64,000 nt of DNA from Actinomyces massiliensis 4401292 (GCF_000269805.1 NZ_JH711481.1:980569-1044568), one strand, 5' to 3'. Positions 26,978 through 36,524 are shown, counted from the stretch's first letter. Numbers and translations: made by a program. Notes: generated by a model not told the origin, from the sequence alone.

Positions 26978-27793
26978 TCAGGGCCGGTCATGCGCGCCGA
27001 GACTGTGCCGGTAGGAGCTCGGCGCGAACCCCAGCACGCGCCGGAAGTCGGCGCTCAAATGGGCGTGATCGGAGTACCCCAGGTCGGCCGCCACGTGGGC
27101 GACGGTCAGGTCGGGCTCCTCGCGCAGACGCCTGGCGGCCTCCTGCAGCCGGTACCGGCGGATGACGGCCAGCGGGGCCAGTCCGATGAAGCGCTGGGCG
27201 AGACGCTGGACGCCGCGCACCGAGATCCCCAGGCGCTCGGCCACCTGCGGGACCCTGACGATCGTGCGGTCGGAGGCGATCAGGTCCTCCATGGCATTGG
27301 CCAGGGCCCCGTCCTGACTGGGAGCCGGGAGGCGCGCGGCCGCCCACTGCCCCAACTCCCGGGCTGCGCACCGGCGGCCGGCCCTCTCCTCGGCGCGGCT
27401 CATGGCATTGGCGACGGCGAGATGCAGATCGGGCTCGTCCAGAACCAGCTGATCGTCCTGGATGAGGCGCGGATCGGAGTGCAGGTGGGCCAGCGCGGCG
27501 GGCCGCAGCAGGGCGCCGACGGCCCAGCCGGTCCCGCTCAAGTCGCGGTGAGAGACCCGGGTGGCCGGACCCGCCAGGATGACGCCGTCGGGTTCGACGA
27601 CGAGGTTCGAGGCAGGGAAGGGCAGGATCTCCTGCCGGGAGACAATGCCCTCGGGCAGGCTCCAGCGCGGGATCCACAGCCAGCGGATGAGGTCCTCCAG
27701 ACCCGTCGGCGCGGGTTCGCGGTGGAAGGTCGGCAGCCGGCGCGGGTAGAGGATGCCGCGCCCGTCCTCCAGCTCGACCGTGCTGCCGATCAT
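26978..27793 (-). CDS. AraC family transcriptional regulator
   Basis: A 271-residue protein. The N-terminal 150 residues resemble the DUF6597-type sensor domain (YPRRLPTFHREPAPT; AGPATRVSHRDLSG). The C-terminal AraC DNA-binding domain has both helix-turn-helices: VPQVAERLGISVRGVQRLAQ and VAHVAADLGYSDHAHLSADF followed by FRRVLGFAPSSYR. The start at 27793 follows GGGGAG; a longer frame is open upstream. It is divergent from a VOC protein gene, a common regulator-target pair. Confidence 0.85.
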   Translation of the reverse strand: MIGSTVELEDGRGILYPRRLPTFHREPAPTGLEDLIRWLWIPRWSLPEGIVSRQEILPFPASNLVVEPDGVILAGPATRVSHRDLSGTGWAVGALLRPAALAHLHSDPRLIQDDQLVLDEPDLHLAVANAMSRAEERAGRRCAARELGQWAAARLPAPSQDGALANAMEDLIASDRTIVRVPQVAERLGISVRGVQRLAQRFIGLAPLAVIRRYRLQEAARRLREEPDLTVAHVAADLGYSDHAHLSADFRRVLGFAPSSYRHSLGAHDRP

Positions 27794-27910
27794 GCGCTCC
27801 CCGGTGCTCCTGTTACTCCTGCACTGCTCACTACTGCTGTGCGATTCGGGCGCCTGAACCTGTCGCGAATCTTCAAGTCCGACGCGCCCGCCCCAGCCTA
27901 CGGTCGATCC

Positions 27911-28483
27911 ATGGATGACAACGCTTCGCAACGCGCTCAGGATGTGGATGGCTCCGCACTCGGCGTCTCCGGCCGGCACACCACTGACGGCATCCCCCAC
28001 GGCTCGACGAGCCTGACCCCCTTCCTGGTCATCGAACGGGCGGGAGAGGCCATCGACTTCTACACGGAGGTCTTCGGCGCCCGCCTGGTGGACGCCACCC
28101 GCATCGACGGCGCCGTGGTGCACGCCGAACTGGACCTGGGCAACGGCAAGTTCCAACTCGGCGAGCCCAGCCCCGCCTTCGGCACGGTGCCCGCCCCCGG
28201 CGGTGAGGGCGCCTGCTACTCCCTCGGCCTGTACTGCGCCGACGTCGATGGCGTCTTCAGCCGTGCCGTCGCGGCCGGGGCGACGGTGCGCGAGGCCCCG
28301 GCCACCTTCGTCTCCGGCGACCGTTACGCCTCGGTGCGCGATCCTTTCGGGGTGCGCTGGACCATCATGTCCCGTGTGGAGGACCTGTCCGAGGCCGAGA
28401 GCGCGCGACGGGTCGAGCAGTGGGCGACTGAGCAGATGGCTGAAACTCGGGAACTCGGGAACTCAGCCGAAACGGGACCATGA
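27911..28483 (+). CDS. VOC (glyoxalase/bleomycin-resistance fold) family protein
   Basis: A 190-residue protein; the first 35 residues are variable. The VOC domain spans residues 38-160 (TPFLVIERAGEAIDFYTEVF at its start, DPFGVRWTIMSRVED at its end), as in PhnB/YdeE-like proteins. Metal ligands are not obvious. TACGGT lies 6 nt before the ATG at 27911. The frame is open far upstream, but that part is antisense to the AraC gene. Function unknown; regulation by the divergent AraC protein is inferred. Confidence 0.8.
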   Translation: MDDNASQRAQDVDGSALGVSGRHTTDGIPHGSTSLTPFLVIERAGEAIDFYTEVFGARLVDATRIDGAVVHAELDLGNGKFQLGEPSPAFGTVPAPGGEGACYSLGLYCADVDGVFSRAVAAGATVREAPATFVSGDRYASVRDPFGVRWTIMSRVEDLSEAESARRVEQWATEQMAETRELGNSAETGP

Positions 28484-28562
28484 TCCGGTACACGGTCTCT
28501 CCGATCCGTGGAACAATCAGTCTCACACCACTGCCCATTCACTGACTATCAGGAGGCACTCA

Positions 28563-29612
28563 GTGGCTATTGCAACCCCGGAGTCCTACGCCGACATGCT
28601 CGATCGCGCGAAGGCCGGCAAGTACGCCATCCCCGCGATCAACGTCACCTCGTCGCAGACTCTCTCCGCCGCTCTCAAGGGCTTCGCCGATGCCGAGTCC
28701 GACGGCATCGTCCAGGTCTCCAACGGTGGTGCCGCGTACTGGTCCGGCTCGTCCCGCGCCGATCGCGTCAAGGGCTCACTCGCCCTGTCCGCCTACGCCT
28801 ACTCGGTGGCCGACCTCTACCCGGGCGTCGTCGCCCTTCACACCGACCACTGCCCGCGCAAGCTTGTCGACACCTGGCTCAAGCCACTCCTTGAGATTGA
28901 GATCGAGCAGGCCAGGCGTGGCGAGCCCACCGCCTTCCAGTCCCACATGTGGGACGGTTCCGCCGAGACGCTCAAGGACAACATTGAGATCGCCGTCGAG
29001 CTGCTGGCGATGAGCAAGAAGGCCAACACCATTCTCGAGATCGAGATCGGCGCCGTCGGTGGTGAGGAGGACGGCATCAAGGGTGAGGAGAACGCCAACC
29101 TCTACACCACGGCCGACGACGCCTGGGCCGCCGTCGAGGCCCTCGGCCTGGGTGAGAACGGCCGCTACACCACGGCGCTGACCTTCGGCAACGTGCACGG
29201 CGCCTACAAGCCCGGCCACGTCAAGCTCCGCCCCGAGCTCCTCGGCGAGATCCAGGACGAGGTCGCCAAGCGCCTCGGCGACCGCCTGGCCACCAAGGTG
29301 GGGGACAAGTCCTCCCCGTTCGACCTGGTCATGCACGGCGGATCCGGCTCCACCGCCGAGGAGATCGCCACGGCCGTGCGCAACGGCGTCATCAAGATGA
29401 ACGTGGACACCGACACCCAGTACGCCTTCACGCGTCCGGTCGCCGACCACATGCTCAAGCAGTACGACGGCGTCCTCAAGATCGACGGCGAGGTCGGCAA
29501 CAAGAAGGCCTACGACCCGCGCGCCTGGGGCAAGGCTGCCGAGAACGGCATGGCCGCCCGCGTCGTCGAGGCTTGCGAGCGTCTCGGCTCCGTCGGCTCC
29601 GCCAAGCGCTGA
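28563..29612 (+). CDS. fbaA: Class II fructose-bisphosphate aldolase
   Basis: A 349-residue glycolytic and gluconeogenic enzyme. A strong AGGAGG precedes the GTG at 28563. Zinc and substrate features are HTDHCPRKL (catalytic Asp and zinc His), EIEIGAVGGEEDG, TFGNVHGAYKPG (zinc His), MHGGSGSTAEEI and KMNVDTDTQYAF. Length and motifs match the long class IIA type of actinobacteria. A large hairpin element begins 11 bp after the stop and may also end the transcript. Confidence 0.96.
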   Translation: MAIATPESYADMLDRAKAGKYAIPAINVTSSQTLSAALKGFADAESDGIVQVSNGGAAYWSGSSRADRVKGSLALSAYAYSVADLYPGVVALHTDHCPRKLVDTWLKPLLEIEIEQARRGEPTAFQSHMWDGSAETLKDNIEIAVELLAMSKKANTILEIEIGAVGGEEDGIKGEENANLYTTADDAWAAVEALGLGENGRYTTALTFGNVHGAYKPGHVKLRPELLGEIQDEVAKRLGDRLATKVGDKSSPFDLVMHGGSGSTAEEIATAVRNGVIKMNVDTDTQYAFTRPVADHMLKQYDGVLKIDGEVGNKKAYDPRAWGKAAENGMAARVVEACERLGSVGSAKR

Positions 29613-29623
29613 GGCCGGCCGCA

Positions 29624-29692
29624 TCGAGATAGACATTTTCGGACGAGGTAGACGGTGATACCGTCGATCTCGTCCGAAAATGTCTATCTCGA
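29624..29692. repeat. Long hairpin element, copy 1
   Basis: TCGAGATAGACATTTTCGGA plus the next four bases (29624-29647) pair perfectly with 29669-29692. The stem continues inward to 29660 with one G-T pair and one A-G mismatch, leaving a 3-base loop. A second copy at 55028-55094 shares the outline, with base changes matched on both arms. It lies between fbaA and the PH-like gene. Confidence 0.92.
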
Positions 29693-29715
29693 CACTTGTC
29701 ACATGGGGGTGGGGT

Positions 29716-30882
29716 GTGAGAACGACTCTGAGGACGGGCGGGGCCGACGGGCCCCGGCTGGAGCTGCATCGTTCGACCGGCTCCAGGATCGCGGCCCTGG
29801 TGCTCCTCGTCCTTGCCCTGCTCCTCCTGGGTGTTATGGGCCTGCGCGCCTTCTCCGGTCCCTTCAACCAGGACAGCCGGGACTCGTTCTGGATGGTCGC
29901 CATCTACCTCGCGGCTCCCATGGCGCTGCTGGCGATCAATATGCTCCGACGCCGGACGGTGCTCAGCGCGCGCGGCATTGAGATGCGCCGCCTGCTGTGG
30001 ACCGAGCGCCGGCCGTGGCCGGCGACGCCGTCGGGCTTGACGCTCTCCGCGCACATGCTCAACGGCCGGGTCGGTGGGAACCGGATTGAGTGGTACCGGC
30101 TGGCGCTGGTTGACGGCATGCCGGGTGAGCTCGTCAGGCTGCCGGGATGCGTCTTCACCGGGATAGGGCGGTTCAACCGCGACGTCTCGGACCAGGCGCG
30201 CATGGCCCTGAAGGACATATGGGAGTGTGCACAGCGGCAGGGATGGATCGTCTCGGACCCGCGAACCGTCGCAGTGGACCCGAGACTGGTGGAGGCGCGG
30301 GCGGCTGCGTCTGCGGCACGGGTGGCGAGTCGTCCACTGGCCTACCGTGCGCCCGCCTGGCGCCGGAGCTGGGAGTACCTGTGCGACAGGGGGCTGTTCC
30401 TCGTCTGCCTGGGCGTGTTCCTCATCATGCTCGGGGTCACGTTCCTGGTCGCCCCCGGCCCTGAGACCCCGAGTGCATTCCACGCGGTGCTCCTCCTACT
30501 GGGGGCGCTGGTGACTCTGGGCTGGGCCGCGAGAAGGCTGAGCCCGTACCTGCGCGCAACGGTCGTCGACCGCGAGGGGATCCGCGCCGGCGGGAAGCGT
30601 CTCGAATGGCCGCAGTCCCGCTCCGACCTGTATGTGGCCGGCGGCCAGGTGGTCCTGGTCTCCTATGACGGATATGCGTGCCCGCTGCCGGGCACCGGTG
30701 GCCTGCACCCGGACCTCGAGCGGCGCGAGGCGGTGGCCGCGGCGCAGTGCGAGGAGATCTGGTGCTGGGGCTTGGCCCACGGGGTCGTCGGCGGCGGGCA
30801 CTACGTTCGCCTGAGGCAGGCCGACGCTCAGCGCGAGCGCGAGATCTTCGAGGCGCGCGCCGGCATGGCCCGGCGGCGCTGA
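29716..30882 (+). CDS. Membrane protein with PH-like domain features
   Basis: About 388 residues with two pairs of membrane helices (IAALVLLVLALLLLGVMGL and MVAIYLAAPMALLAI; then FLVCLGVFLIMLGVTFLV and LLLLGALVTLGW). Each pair is followed by a soluble segment with the VLSARGIEMRRLLW and VVDREGIRAGGKRLEW pattern seen in bacterial PH-domain proteins, so it looks like an internal duplication. The frame opens at an ATG at 29680 inside hairpin element 1; the GTG at 29716 is preferred, but the start is uncertain. Function unknown. Confidence 0.65.
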   Translation: MRTTLRTGGADGPRLELHRSTGSRIAALVLLVLALLLLGVMGLRAFSGPFNQDSRDSFWMVAIYLAAPMALLAINMLRRRTVLSARGIEMRRLLWTERRPWPATPSGLTLSAHMLNGRVGGNRIEWYRLALVDGMPGELVRLPGCVFTGIGRFNRDVSDQARMALKDIWECAQRQGWIVSDPRTVAVDPRLVEARAAASAARVASRPLAYRAPAWRRSWEYLCDRGLFLVCLGVFLIMLGVTFLVAPGPETPSAFHAVLLLLGALVTLGWAARRLSPYLRATVVDREGIRAGGKRLEWPQSRSDLYVAGGQVVLVSYDGYACPLPGTGGLHPDLERREAVAAAQCEEIWCWGLAHGVVGGGHYVRLRQADAQREREIFEARAGMARRR

Positions 30883-31125
30883 GGCCCGAGAACCTCGTAT
30901 GTGCGACGGGGTCCAAGCGGCGGCTCCGGCGTGTCCATACACGAGTCCGGTGACAAGCCCGCCTTGCTGTCGGAGTGATTGCAGGTCGCACCGGTCGTCA
31001 CGTCGGGAGTCGAGGGCTTGCGGCTCGGGCCCGCTCGCAACCCGCCCACGAGCCTCCTGCTCTTCGGTAGACTGATATGCGGCGCGGATGCCTCCCGCGT
31101 CGTCATCACAACAGGGGAGAAGCCC

Positions 31126-32412
31126 ATGCCAGCCGTCGTCGTTGTCGGGACCCAGTGGGGGGACGAGGGGAAGGGCAAGGCGACCGACCAGCTCGGCCAG
31201 GACGTCGACTACGTCGTCAAGTTCAATGGCGGCAACAATGCCGGACATACCGTCGTCATCGATGGCGAGGCGTTCGCCTTCCACCTCCTGCCCGCGGGCG
31301 TGCTCACCCCCGGCGTCACGCCCATGATCGGCAACGGCGTGGTCGTGGACCTGGAGGTGCTCTTCAGCGAGATCGCCGAGATCGAGGCGCGCGGCCGGGA
31401 CGCCTCATCCTTGCGCATCTCCGCCGGCGCGCACCTCATCCCCTCCTACAACCGGGTGCTGGACCGCACCATCGAGCGCTTCCTCGGCTCCCGTCAGCTC
31501 GGCACCACCGGTCGCGGTATCGGACCCACCTATGCGGACAAGATGAACCGCGTGGGTCTGCGCATCCAGGACCTCTTCGACGAGTCGATCCTGCGTCAGA
31601 AGGTCCATTCCGCGCTCGACCAGAAGAACGGTCTCTTCCTCAAGGTCTTCAATCGGCCGGCCATCGACCCCGATGAGGTCGCCGACGAGCTGCTCTCCTA
31701 CGCCGATCGCGTGCGCCCCATGGTCGTCGACTGCTCCCTGGTCCTCAACGACGCGCTGGACGCCGGCAGGACCGTCCTGTTCGAGGCCGGTCAGGCGACG
31801 ATGCTGGACATCGACCACGGCACCTACCCCTTCGTCACCTCCTCCAACCCCACCGCCGGCGGCGCCTGCACCGGCACCGGCGTGGGCCCGACCCGCATCG
31901 ACTCCGTCATCGGCGTCGTCAAGGCGTACACGACTCGCGTGGGGGAGGGACCCTTCCCCACTGAGCTGGACGGCGCCATGGGTGAGCGCCTGCGTTCCGA
32001 GGGCGGCGAGTACGGCGTCACCACCGGGCGGCCGCGCCGTTGCGGCTGGCACGACGCCGTCGTCACCCGCTACGCCGCCCGCGTCAACGGGCTCACCGAC
32101 CTGGTGATGACCAAGCTCGACGTCCTGACCGGCCACGAGACCATCCCGGTGTGCGTGGCCTACGACGTCGATGGCGTGCGCACCGACGAGATGCCGCTGA
32201 CCCAGACCGACTTCCACCATGCCGAGCCGATCTACGAGGAACTGCCCGGCTGGGCCGAGGACATCACCGGCGTGCGCGCCTTCTCCGATCTCCCGCAGGC
32301 CGCCCAGGACTATGTGACGCGCATCGAGGAGCTCGCCCGCACGCGGGTTTCCGCCATCGGCGTGGGGCCGGGGCGCGAGGCCACCATCGTGCGCCACCCG
32401 CTGCTGGGTTGA
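31126..32412 (+). CDS. purA: Adenylosuccinate synthetase
   Basis: A 428-residue enzyme making adenylosuccinate from IMP and aspartate. The GTP loop GDEGKGK is near residues 12-18 ([15 protein letters not shown]), the IMP-site block is [28 protein letters not shown] follows, and the aspartate loop is [11 protein letters not shown]. The length is the family norm. The ATG at 31126 follows GGGGAGAAG. The other pur genes lie 15-28 kb away. Confidence 0.97.
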   Translation: MPAVVVVGTQWGDEGKGKATDQLGQDVDYVVKFNGGNNAGHTVVIDGEAFAFHLLPAGVLTPGVTPMIGNGVVVDLEVLFSEIAEIEARGRDASSLRISAGAHLIPSYNRVLDRTIERFLGSRQLGTTGRGIGPTYADKMNRVGLRIQDLFDESILRQKVHSALDQKNGLFLKVFNRPAIDPDEVADELLSYADRVRPMVVDCSLVLNDALDAGRTVLFEAGQATMLDIDHGTYPFVTSSNPTAGGACTGTGVGPTRIDSVIGVVKAYTTRVGEGPFPTELDGAMGERLRSEGGEYGVTTGRPRRCGWHDAVVTRYAARVNGLTDLVMTKLDVLTGHETIPVCVAYDVDGVRTDEMPLTQTDFHHAEPIYEELPGWAEDITGVRAFSDLPQAAQDYVTRIEELARTRVSAIGVGPGREATIVRHPLLG

Positions 32413-32673
32413 CCGGACCGGCTGAGCTGGCTCTGCCGGTTGGGCTGACCGGGCTGGCTGGGCCGACTCTGCTGATCTCGCAGGGTTCGGCTGGCGCGCT
32501 GCTGGGCTTTCGGCGTCATGATCCATGTCGTGGCGCATATCATGTGCGTTGGCCTGCCAGGGGTCACGGAGCGCGCTTTCGCAGCGGCCGTCATGCGGCG
32601 GATTTTCAACGTTTCCGGGCGTTCTTAAGTGCTTCGTATGGATTATGACGGGTTCGTGTGCGTCGATTTATAT

Positions 32674-32692
32674 GCAGGTTAGACTCGCCTAG
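32674..32692 (+). promoter_or_regulatory. Candidate DtxR/IdeR iron box upstream of efeU
   Basis: The site GCAGGTTAGACTCGCCTAG matches the DtxR/IdeR consensus TTAGGTTAGGCTAACCTAA at 13 of 19 positions, with the half-sites AGGTTAG and CCTA intact. It lies just after a TATATG-like -10 and 43 bp before the efeU start, as expected for iron-dependent repression. The rest of the 322-bp gap 32413-32734 holds only a GC-rich imperfect repeat of CTGGCT-like units. Confidence 0.5.
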
Positions 32693-32734
32693 CCCGCGAT
32701 TTGCTGGCTCTTCATCACTGGTGGAAGCGAGTCC

Positions 32735-33595
32735 ATGTTCCTGGCCAATCTCCTCATCGCACTGCGAGAGAGTCTCGAGGCCGCGCTCGTCGTCGGCATC
32801 ATCGCCGCCTACCTCGTCAAGGCCGAGCGCCGCGATGTCTTCCCCAAGCTGTGGCTCGGTGTGGGGCTCGCCGCCCTTCTGCCCCTGGCTCTGGGCGCCG
32901 TCCTGACCTGGGGCCCCCAGACCCTGACATTCCAGGCCCAGGAGATCATCGGCGGCGTCCTGTCCCTGGTGGCCGTCGGCCTCGTCACCTGGATGATCCT
33001 GTGGATGGGGCGCAACTCTCGTGAGCTCAAGGGCGAGATCGGTGACGCCCTGAGCAACGCCCTCGGTGTCGGCTACTCCGGCTGGGGCGTGGTGTGGATC
33101 GCGATCGTCGCCGTCGGCCGCGAGGGCATGGAGACCGCCCTGTTCATCTGGGCCACCGTGAAATCCTCCATCGAGAAGAACACGGCCGCCACCACGGCGG
33201 GCGTCGTCGTCGGACTCATCCTCGGGGCGGCCCTGGGCTGGGCGATCTACGCCGGAGCGGTGCGCTTCAACCTGTCCCGCTTCTTCACGATCTCGGGATA
33301 CTTCCTCGTCGTCGTGGCGGCCGGCATCGTCTCCTACGGCGTCGGCGATCTTCAGGAGGCCGGCGTCATCCCCGGCGTCACCAATCACGCCTACAACTTC
33401 TCGTCCTTGGTGACCGCCCCCGCCGTCAATTGGCTCTACGCGCTGCTCTCCGCCATGTTCCAGCTCAATGCCAACCCCACGGTCCTCCAGGTCATCGCCT
33501 GGTGGGCCTACCTGATCCCCGTGCTCTTCATCTTCTACCGAATCTCCTCTTTCCGTCCGGTCACCTCCTCCTCTACTCGAAAGGCTCAGGCATGA
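32735..33595 (+). CDS. efeU: EfeU iron permease
   Basis: A 286-residue FTR1-family protein with seven predicted helices. The two iron-channel motifs are LRESLEAALVV in helix 1 (RExxE) and GREGMETALFI in helix 4. It imports iron across the membrane together with EfeO and EfeB. It overlaps efeO by the ATGA arrangement, and an iron box lies upstream. Confidence 0.95.
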   Translation: MFLANLLIALRESLEAALVVGIIAAYLVKAERRDVFPKLWLGVGLAALLPLALGAVLTWGPQTLTFQAQEIIGGVLSLVAVGLVTWMILWMGRNSRELKGEIGDALSNALGVGYSGWGVVWIAIVAVGREGMETALFIWATVKSSIEKNTAATTAGVVVGLILGAALGWAIYAGAVRFNLSRFFTISGYFLVVVAAGIVSYGVGDLQEAGVIPGVTNHAYNFSSLVTAPAVNWLYALLSAMFQLNANPTVLQVIAWWAYLIPVLFIFYRISSFRPVTSSSTRKAQA

Positions 33596-34923
33596 CCCGC
33601 TCCACTCGACTCCTCGTCGGCGCAACCGTGTTGCCGCTCGCGGGCGCTCTCGCGCTGGCCGGCTGCACGCCCAACACGTCCTCCGGGGGCTCAGGGACCG
33701 CCGCTGCGGGCGCCCCCATCGCCGTGACCATCACCGACGACGGCTGCCAGGTGTCCAGCAATTCCTTCCCCTCCGGTGTGGTCACCTTCAACATCACCAA
33801 CGAGGGCACTGTCCCCAACGAGTTCGAGGTCCTTACCGAGGACCAGCTGCAGATCGTCTCCGAGCGGGAGAACATCGGTCCCGGCTCCAGCGCCGACCTT
33901 CAGGTCGCCATGGCCGAGGGCACCTACTACTCCGCCTGCAAGCCCAACATGGTGGGCGACCTCGTCGGCTCGACCCAGCTGACCGTCACCCCGGGCGAGT
34001 CCGTCGAGCTGTCCGCCGATGACAAGGAGGCCGAGGACCAGGCCGTCACGAACTACACGTCCTACGTCAAGGATCAGGCCGGTCAGCTCAAGACCGCCAC
34101 CGAGGAGTTCACCCAGGCCTACGTGTCCGGGGACACCGAGAAGGCCAAGCAGCTCTACCCCCTGGCCCGTCAGCACTACGAGCGCATCGAGCCCAGTGCC
34201 GGTGAGAAGTTCGGCATTCAGGAGGCCGGCGACATCGACGCCGCCATCGACGTGCGCATCCAGGACCTGGCCGCTGACGCCGGCAAGGAGGTCACCGATC
34301 CCGAGGTGCTGGCCTCGTGGACCGGCTGGCACCGCATTGAGGCCGACCTCTTCTCCGAGGAGGGGTCCCCCTTCAAGTTCTCCTCCGATGAGGACCGCAA
34401 GGCATCCGCGGACCAGCTCAACAGCGATACCGACAACCTCTACAAGCTCGTCTACGGCGAGATCGACGCCGCCGGCGGGGGCAAGTTCGAGCTCAGCATC
34501 GAGGATGTCGTCACCGGCGCCTCCGACCTGATCAACGAGGTCGCCAGTACGAAGATCGTCGGTGAGGAGGAGACCTTCTCCCACACCGACCTGTACGACT
34601 TCCAGGCCAATGTCGAGGGCGCCCGGGTGGCCTACGGCAACGTCAAGGACCTCGTATCCAAGAAGGACCAGGCCCTGGCGGACAAGATCGAGCGCCAGTT
34701 CTCCGATGTGGAGAAGCAGATCTCCGACCAGTCCACCGGCGAGACCGACGACGGTGTGACCACCTACAAGTCCTACGAGACCATCGCCACGGTTCAGAAG
34801 GACGCCGGCGAGGCGCCCGCCGACAGCGATTACACCGAGGTCCAGAAGAACTTCTCCACGAGCGTCAATGCTCTGGGTAAGTCTCTGGGCGACATCCTCG
34901 GCACGGTTCTATCCTCCTCCTGA
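33592..34923 (+). CDS. efeO: EfeO, iron-binding lipoprotein with cupredoxin and M75 domains
   Basis: A 443-residue lipoprotein with signal peptide and lipobox LALAGC at about residue 24. The N-terminal cupredoxin-like domain (about 40-135) is followed by a long imelysin/M75 domain with the typical AYVSGDTEKAKQLYPLARQH block and the metal-binding HxxE in GWHRIEADLF. It captures iron outside the membrane and delivers it to EfeU. The ATG at 33592 overlaps the efeU stop. A GC-rich hairpin follows the stop. Confidence 0.95.
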   Translation: MTRSTRLLVGATVLPLAGALALAGCTPNTSSGGSGTAAAGAPIAVTITDDGCQVSSNSFPSGVVTFNITNEGTVPNEFEVLTEDQLQIVSERENIGPGSSADLQVAMAEGTYYSACKPNMVGDLVGSTQLTVTPGESVELSADDKEAEDQAVTNYTSYVKDQAGQLKTATEEFTQAYVSGDTEKAKQLYPLARQHYERIEPSAGEKFGIQEAGDIDAAIDVRIQDLAADAGKEVTDPEVLASWTGWHRIEADLFSEEGSPFKFSSDEDRKASADQLNSDTDNLYKLVYGEIDAAGGGKFELSIEDVVTGASDLINEVASTKIVGEEETFSHTDLYDFQANVEGARVAYGNVKDLVSKKDQALADKIERQFSDVEKQISDQSTGETDDGVTTYKSYETIATVQKDAGEAPADSDYTEVQKNFSTSVNALGKSLGDILGTVLSSS

Positions 34924-34933
34924 GGCAGGGCTG

Positions 34934-34968
34934 GTGGGGCGGGCGGCGCAGGACGTCGCCCGCCCCAC
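34934..34968 (+). terminator. GC-rich hairpin between efeO and efeB
   Basis: GTGGGGCGGGCG at 34934-34945 pairs perfectly with CGCCCGCCCCAC at 34957-34968. There is no T run. In this position it may lower efeB expression relative to efeUO or protect the upstream mRNA end. The following stretch to 35096 is rich in short AGCAGCTATC/AGTAGATA repeats. Confidence 0.5.
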
Positions 34969-35096
34969 TGCGCCTTAGCATGTCTTAAGGTGCCTTCACG
35001 TCCCGCCAGTGCAGCAGCTATCAGCAGCTATCAGTAGATATTTCAGTAGATAACAGCAGCCATCACTAGCCATCACTTCAGTGTCAGGAGCTCAGC

Positions 35097-36524
35097 GTGA
35101 CCAGCAAGCCGACCTCGCCCGACGACGGCACCACCGACCGCGACCCCGCGGAGCGGGAGACGCCGTCGGAGGAGCCTGCGGAGCAGGCGTCGTCGTCGGG
35201 TTCCGCCGCTCCGGAGGCCGGGAAAGGGGGCGGGGCCGTTTCGCGCCGGCGCGTCTTCGGGACTGCGGGCATATCCGCCGCCGTGGCGGGGCTGGCCGGT
35301 CTTGCGGGTGGTTATGCGCTGGGTCGTGAGGGTGCCGAGGAGCCCGAGACCGACTCCATCGCCCTGACCTACCCTTTCCGTGGGGATCATCAGGCCGGCA
35401 TCCTGACACCCGCCCAGGACAACCTCTTCCTCGCGGCCTTCGATGTGGCCCAGGGCGCCTCGGCCGCCGAGCTCAAGGCCCTGCTGACGGACTGGACGAC
35501 GGCCTCGGAGCAGATGTGCGCGGGGGAGCTGGTGGGGGGCGAGCCCAACGCCAACGAGCAGGCGGCCCCGCGCGACACCGGGGAGACCTGGGGCTACAAG
35601 CCCAACGGCCTGACCATCACCTTCGGTTTCGGCGCGAGCCTCTTCGCCGGCCCCGATGGCGAGGATCGCTTCGGGATCAAGGACAAGATGCCGGCCCTCC
35701 TGGCCACCGGCATGCCCCGCTACCGGGGCGACCAGCTGCGCGACGAGTGGACCGACGGCGACATCATCGTGCAGGCCTGCTCCAACGACCCCCAGGTCTG
35801 CGCGCATGCCGTGCGCAACCTTGCCCGGATCGGCCTGGGCACCACGACCGTGCGCTGGAGCCAGGCGGGCTACGGGCGCACCTCATCGACGTCGATCAAG
35901 CAGGAGACTCCCCGCAATCTCTTCGGCTTCAAGGACGGGACCAACAACATCAAGGAGGAGGACCCCGCCAGCGAGCTCAACGAGCACCTGTGGGTCCAGG
36001 ATGGCGATGACGGCGGCGACTGGCTCTCCGGCGGCTCCTACCTCATGGCTCGGCGCATTCACATGACCGCGGAGATATGGGACAACCTGCGTCTTCGCGA
36101 GCAGCAGGAGACCTTCGGGCGCGACAAGCGCTACGGCGCCCCTCTGAGCCATCCGAACCCCACGAGTCCCAAGGACGAGTTCATCCCCGCGGATTATGAG
36201 GCGACCGGCGATAACGGCAAGCCGCTCATCCCCACCGACGCCCATATCGCCGTCGTCGCTCCGGAGCAGAACTCCGGGAGGAGAATGCTGCGGCGCTCCT
36301 ACAACTTCACCGATGGCTACAACACGCTGGGCCTTTTCCAGACCGGGCTCATGTTCATCGCCTTCGTGCGGGACCCGGCCGCCAACTTCTTCCCGATCCT
36401 GTCGCGCATGACCCAGAACGACGCCCTGATGGAGTACCTCCAGACCCAGGGGTCGGGCATGTATGTGGTTCCTGCGGGAGTGGGCAAGGCCGACAGCATG
36501 ATCGGCCAGCGGCTCTTCGAGTGA
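35097..36524 (+). CDS. efeB: EfeB, Tat-exported DyP-type heme peroxidase
   Basis: A 475-residue protein. A 48-residue acidic pre-sequence precedes a twin-arginine signal (SRRRVFGTAG, then Ala/Gly-rich hydrophobic core). DyP features are the GxxDG motif in LFGFKDGTNNIKEED, the proximal heme His in the C-terminal half, and MARRIHMTAEIWD. It oxidises ferrous iron or acts on heme in the Efe system. GTG start behind CAGGAG; 173 bp separate it from efeO. Confidence 0.93.
   Translation: MTSKPTSPDDGTTDRDPAERETPSEEPAEQASSSGSAAPEAGKGGGAVSRRRVFGTAGISAAVAGLAGLAGGYALGREGAEEPETDSIALTYPFRGDHQAGILTPAQDNLFLAAFDVAQGASAAELKALLTDWTTASEQMCAGELVGGEPNANEQAAPRDTGETWGYKPNGLTITFGFGASLFAGPDGEDRFGIKDKMPALLATGMPRYRGDQLRDEWTDGDIIVQACSNDPQVCAHAVRNLARIGLGTTTVRWSQAGYGRTSSTSIKQETPRNLFGFKDGTNNIKEEDPASELNEHLWVQDGDDGGDWLSGGSYLMARRIHMTAEIWDNLRLREQQETFGRDKRYGAPLSHPNPTSPKDEFIPADYEATGDNGKPLIPTDAHIAVVAPEQNSGRRMLRRSYNFTDGYNTLGLFQTGLMFIAFVRDPAANFFPILSRMTQNDALMEYLQTQGSGMYVVPAGVGKADSMIGQRLFE

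Noticed and set aside
26990-27910. 307-codon extension upstream of the VOC gene
   Set aside because: Lies antisense to the AraC regulator, which has both helix-turn-helices; VOC start at 27911 has a -10 six bases upstream.
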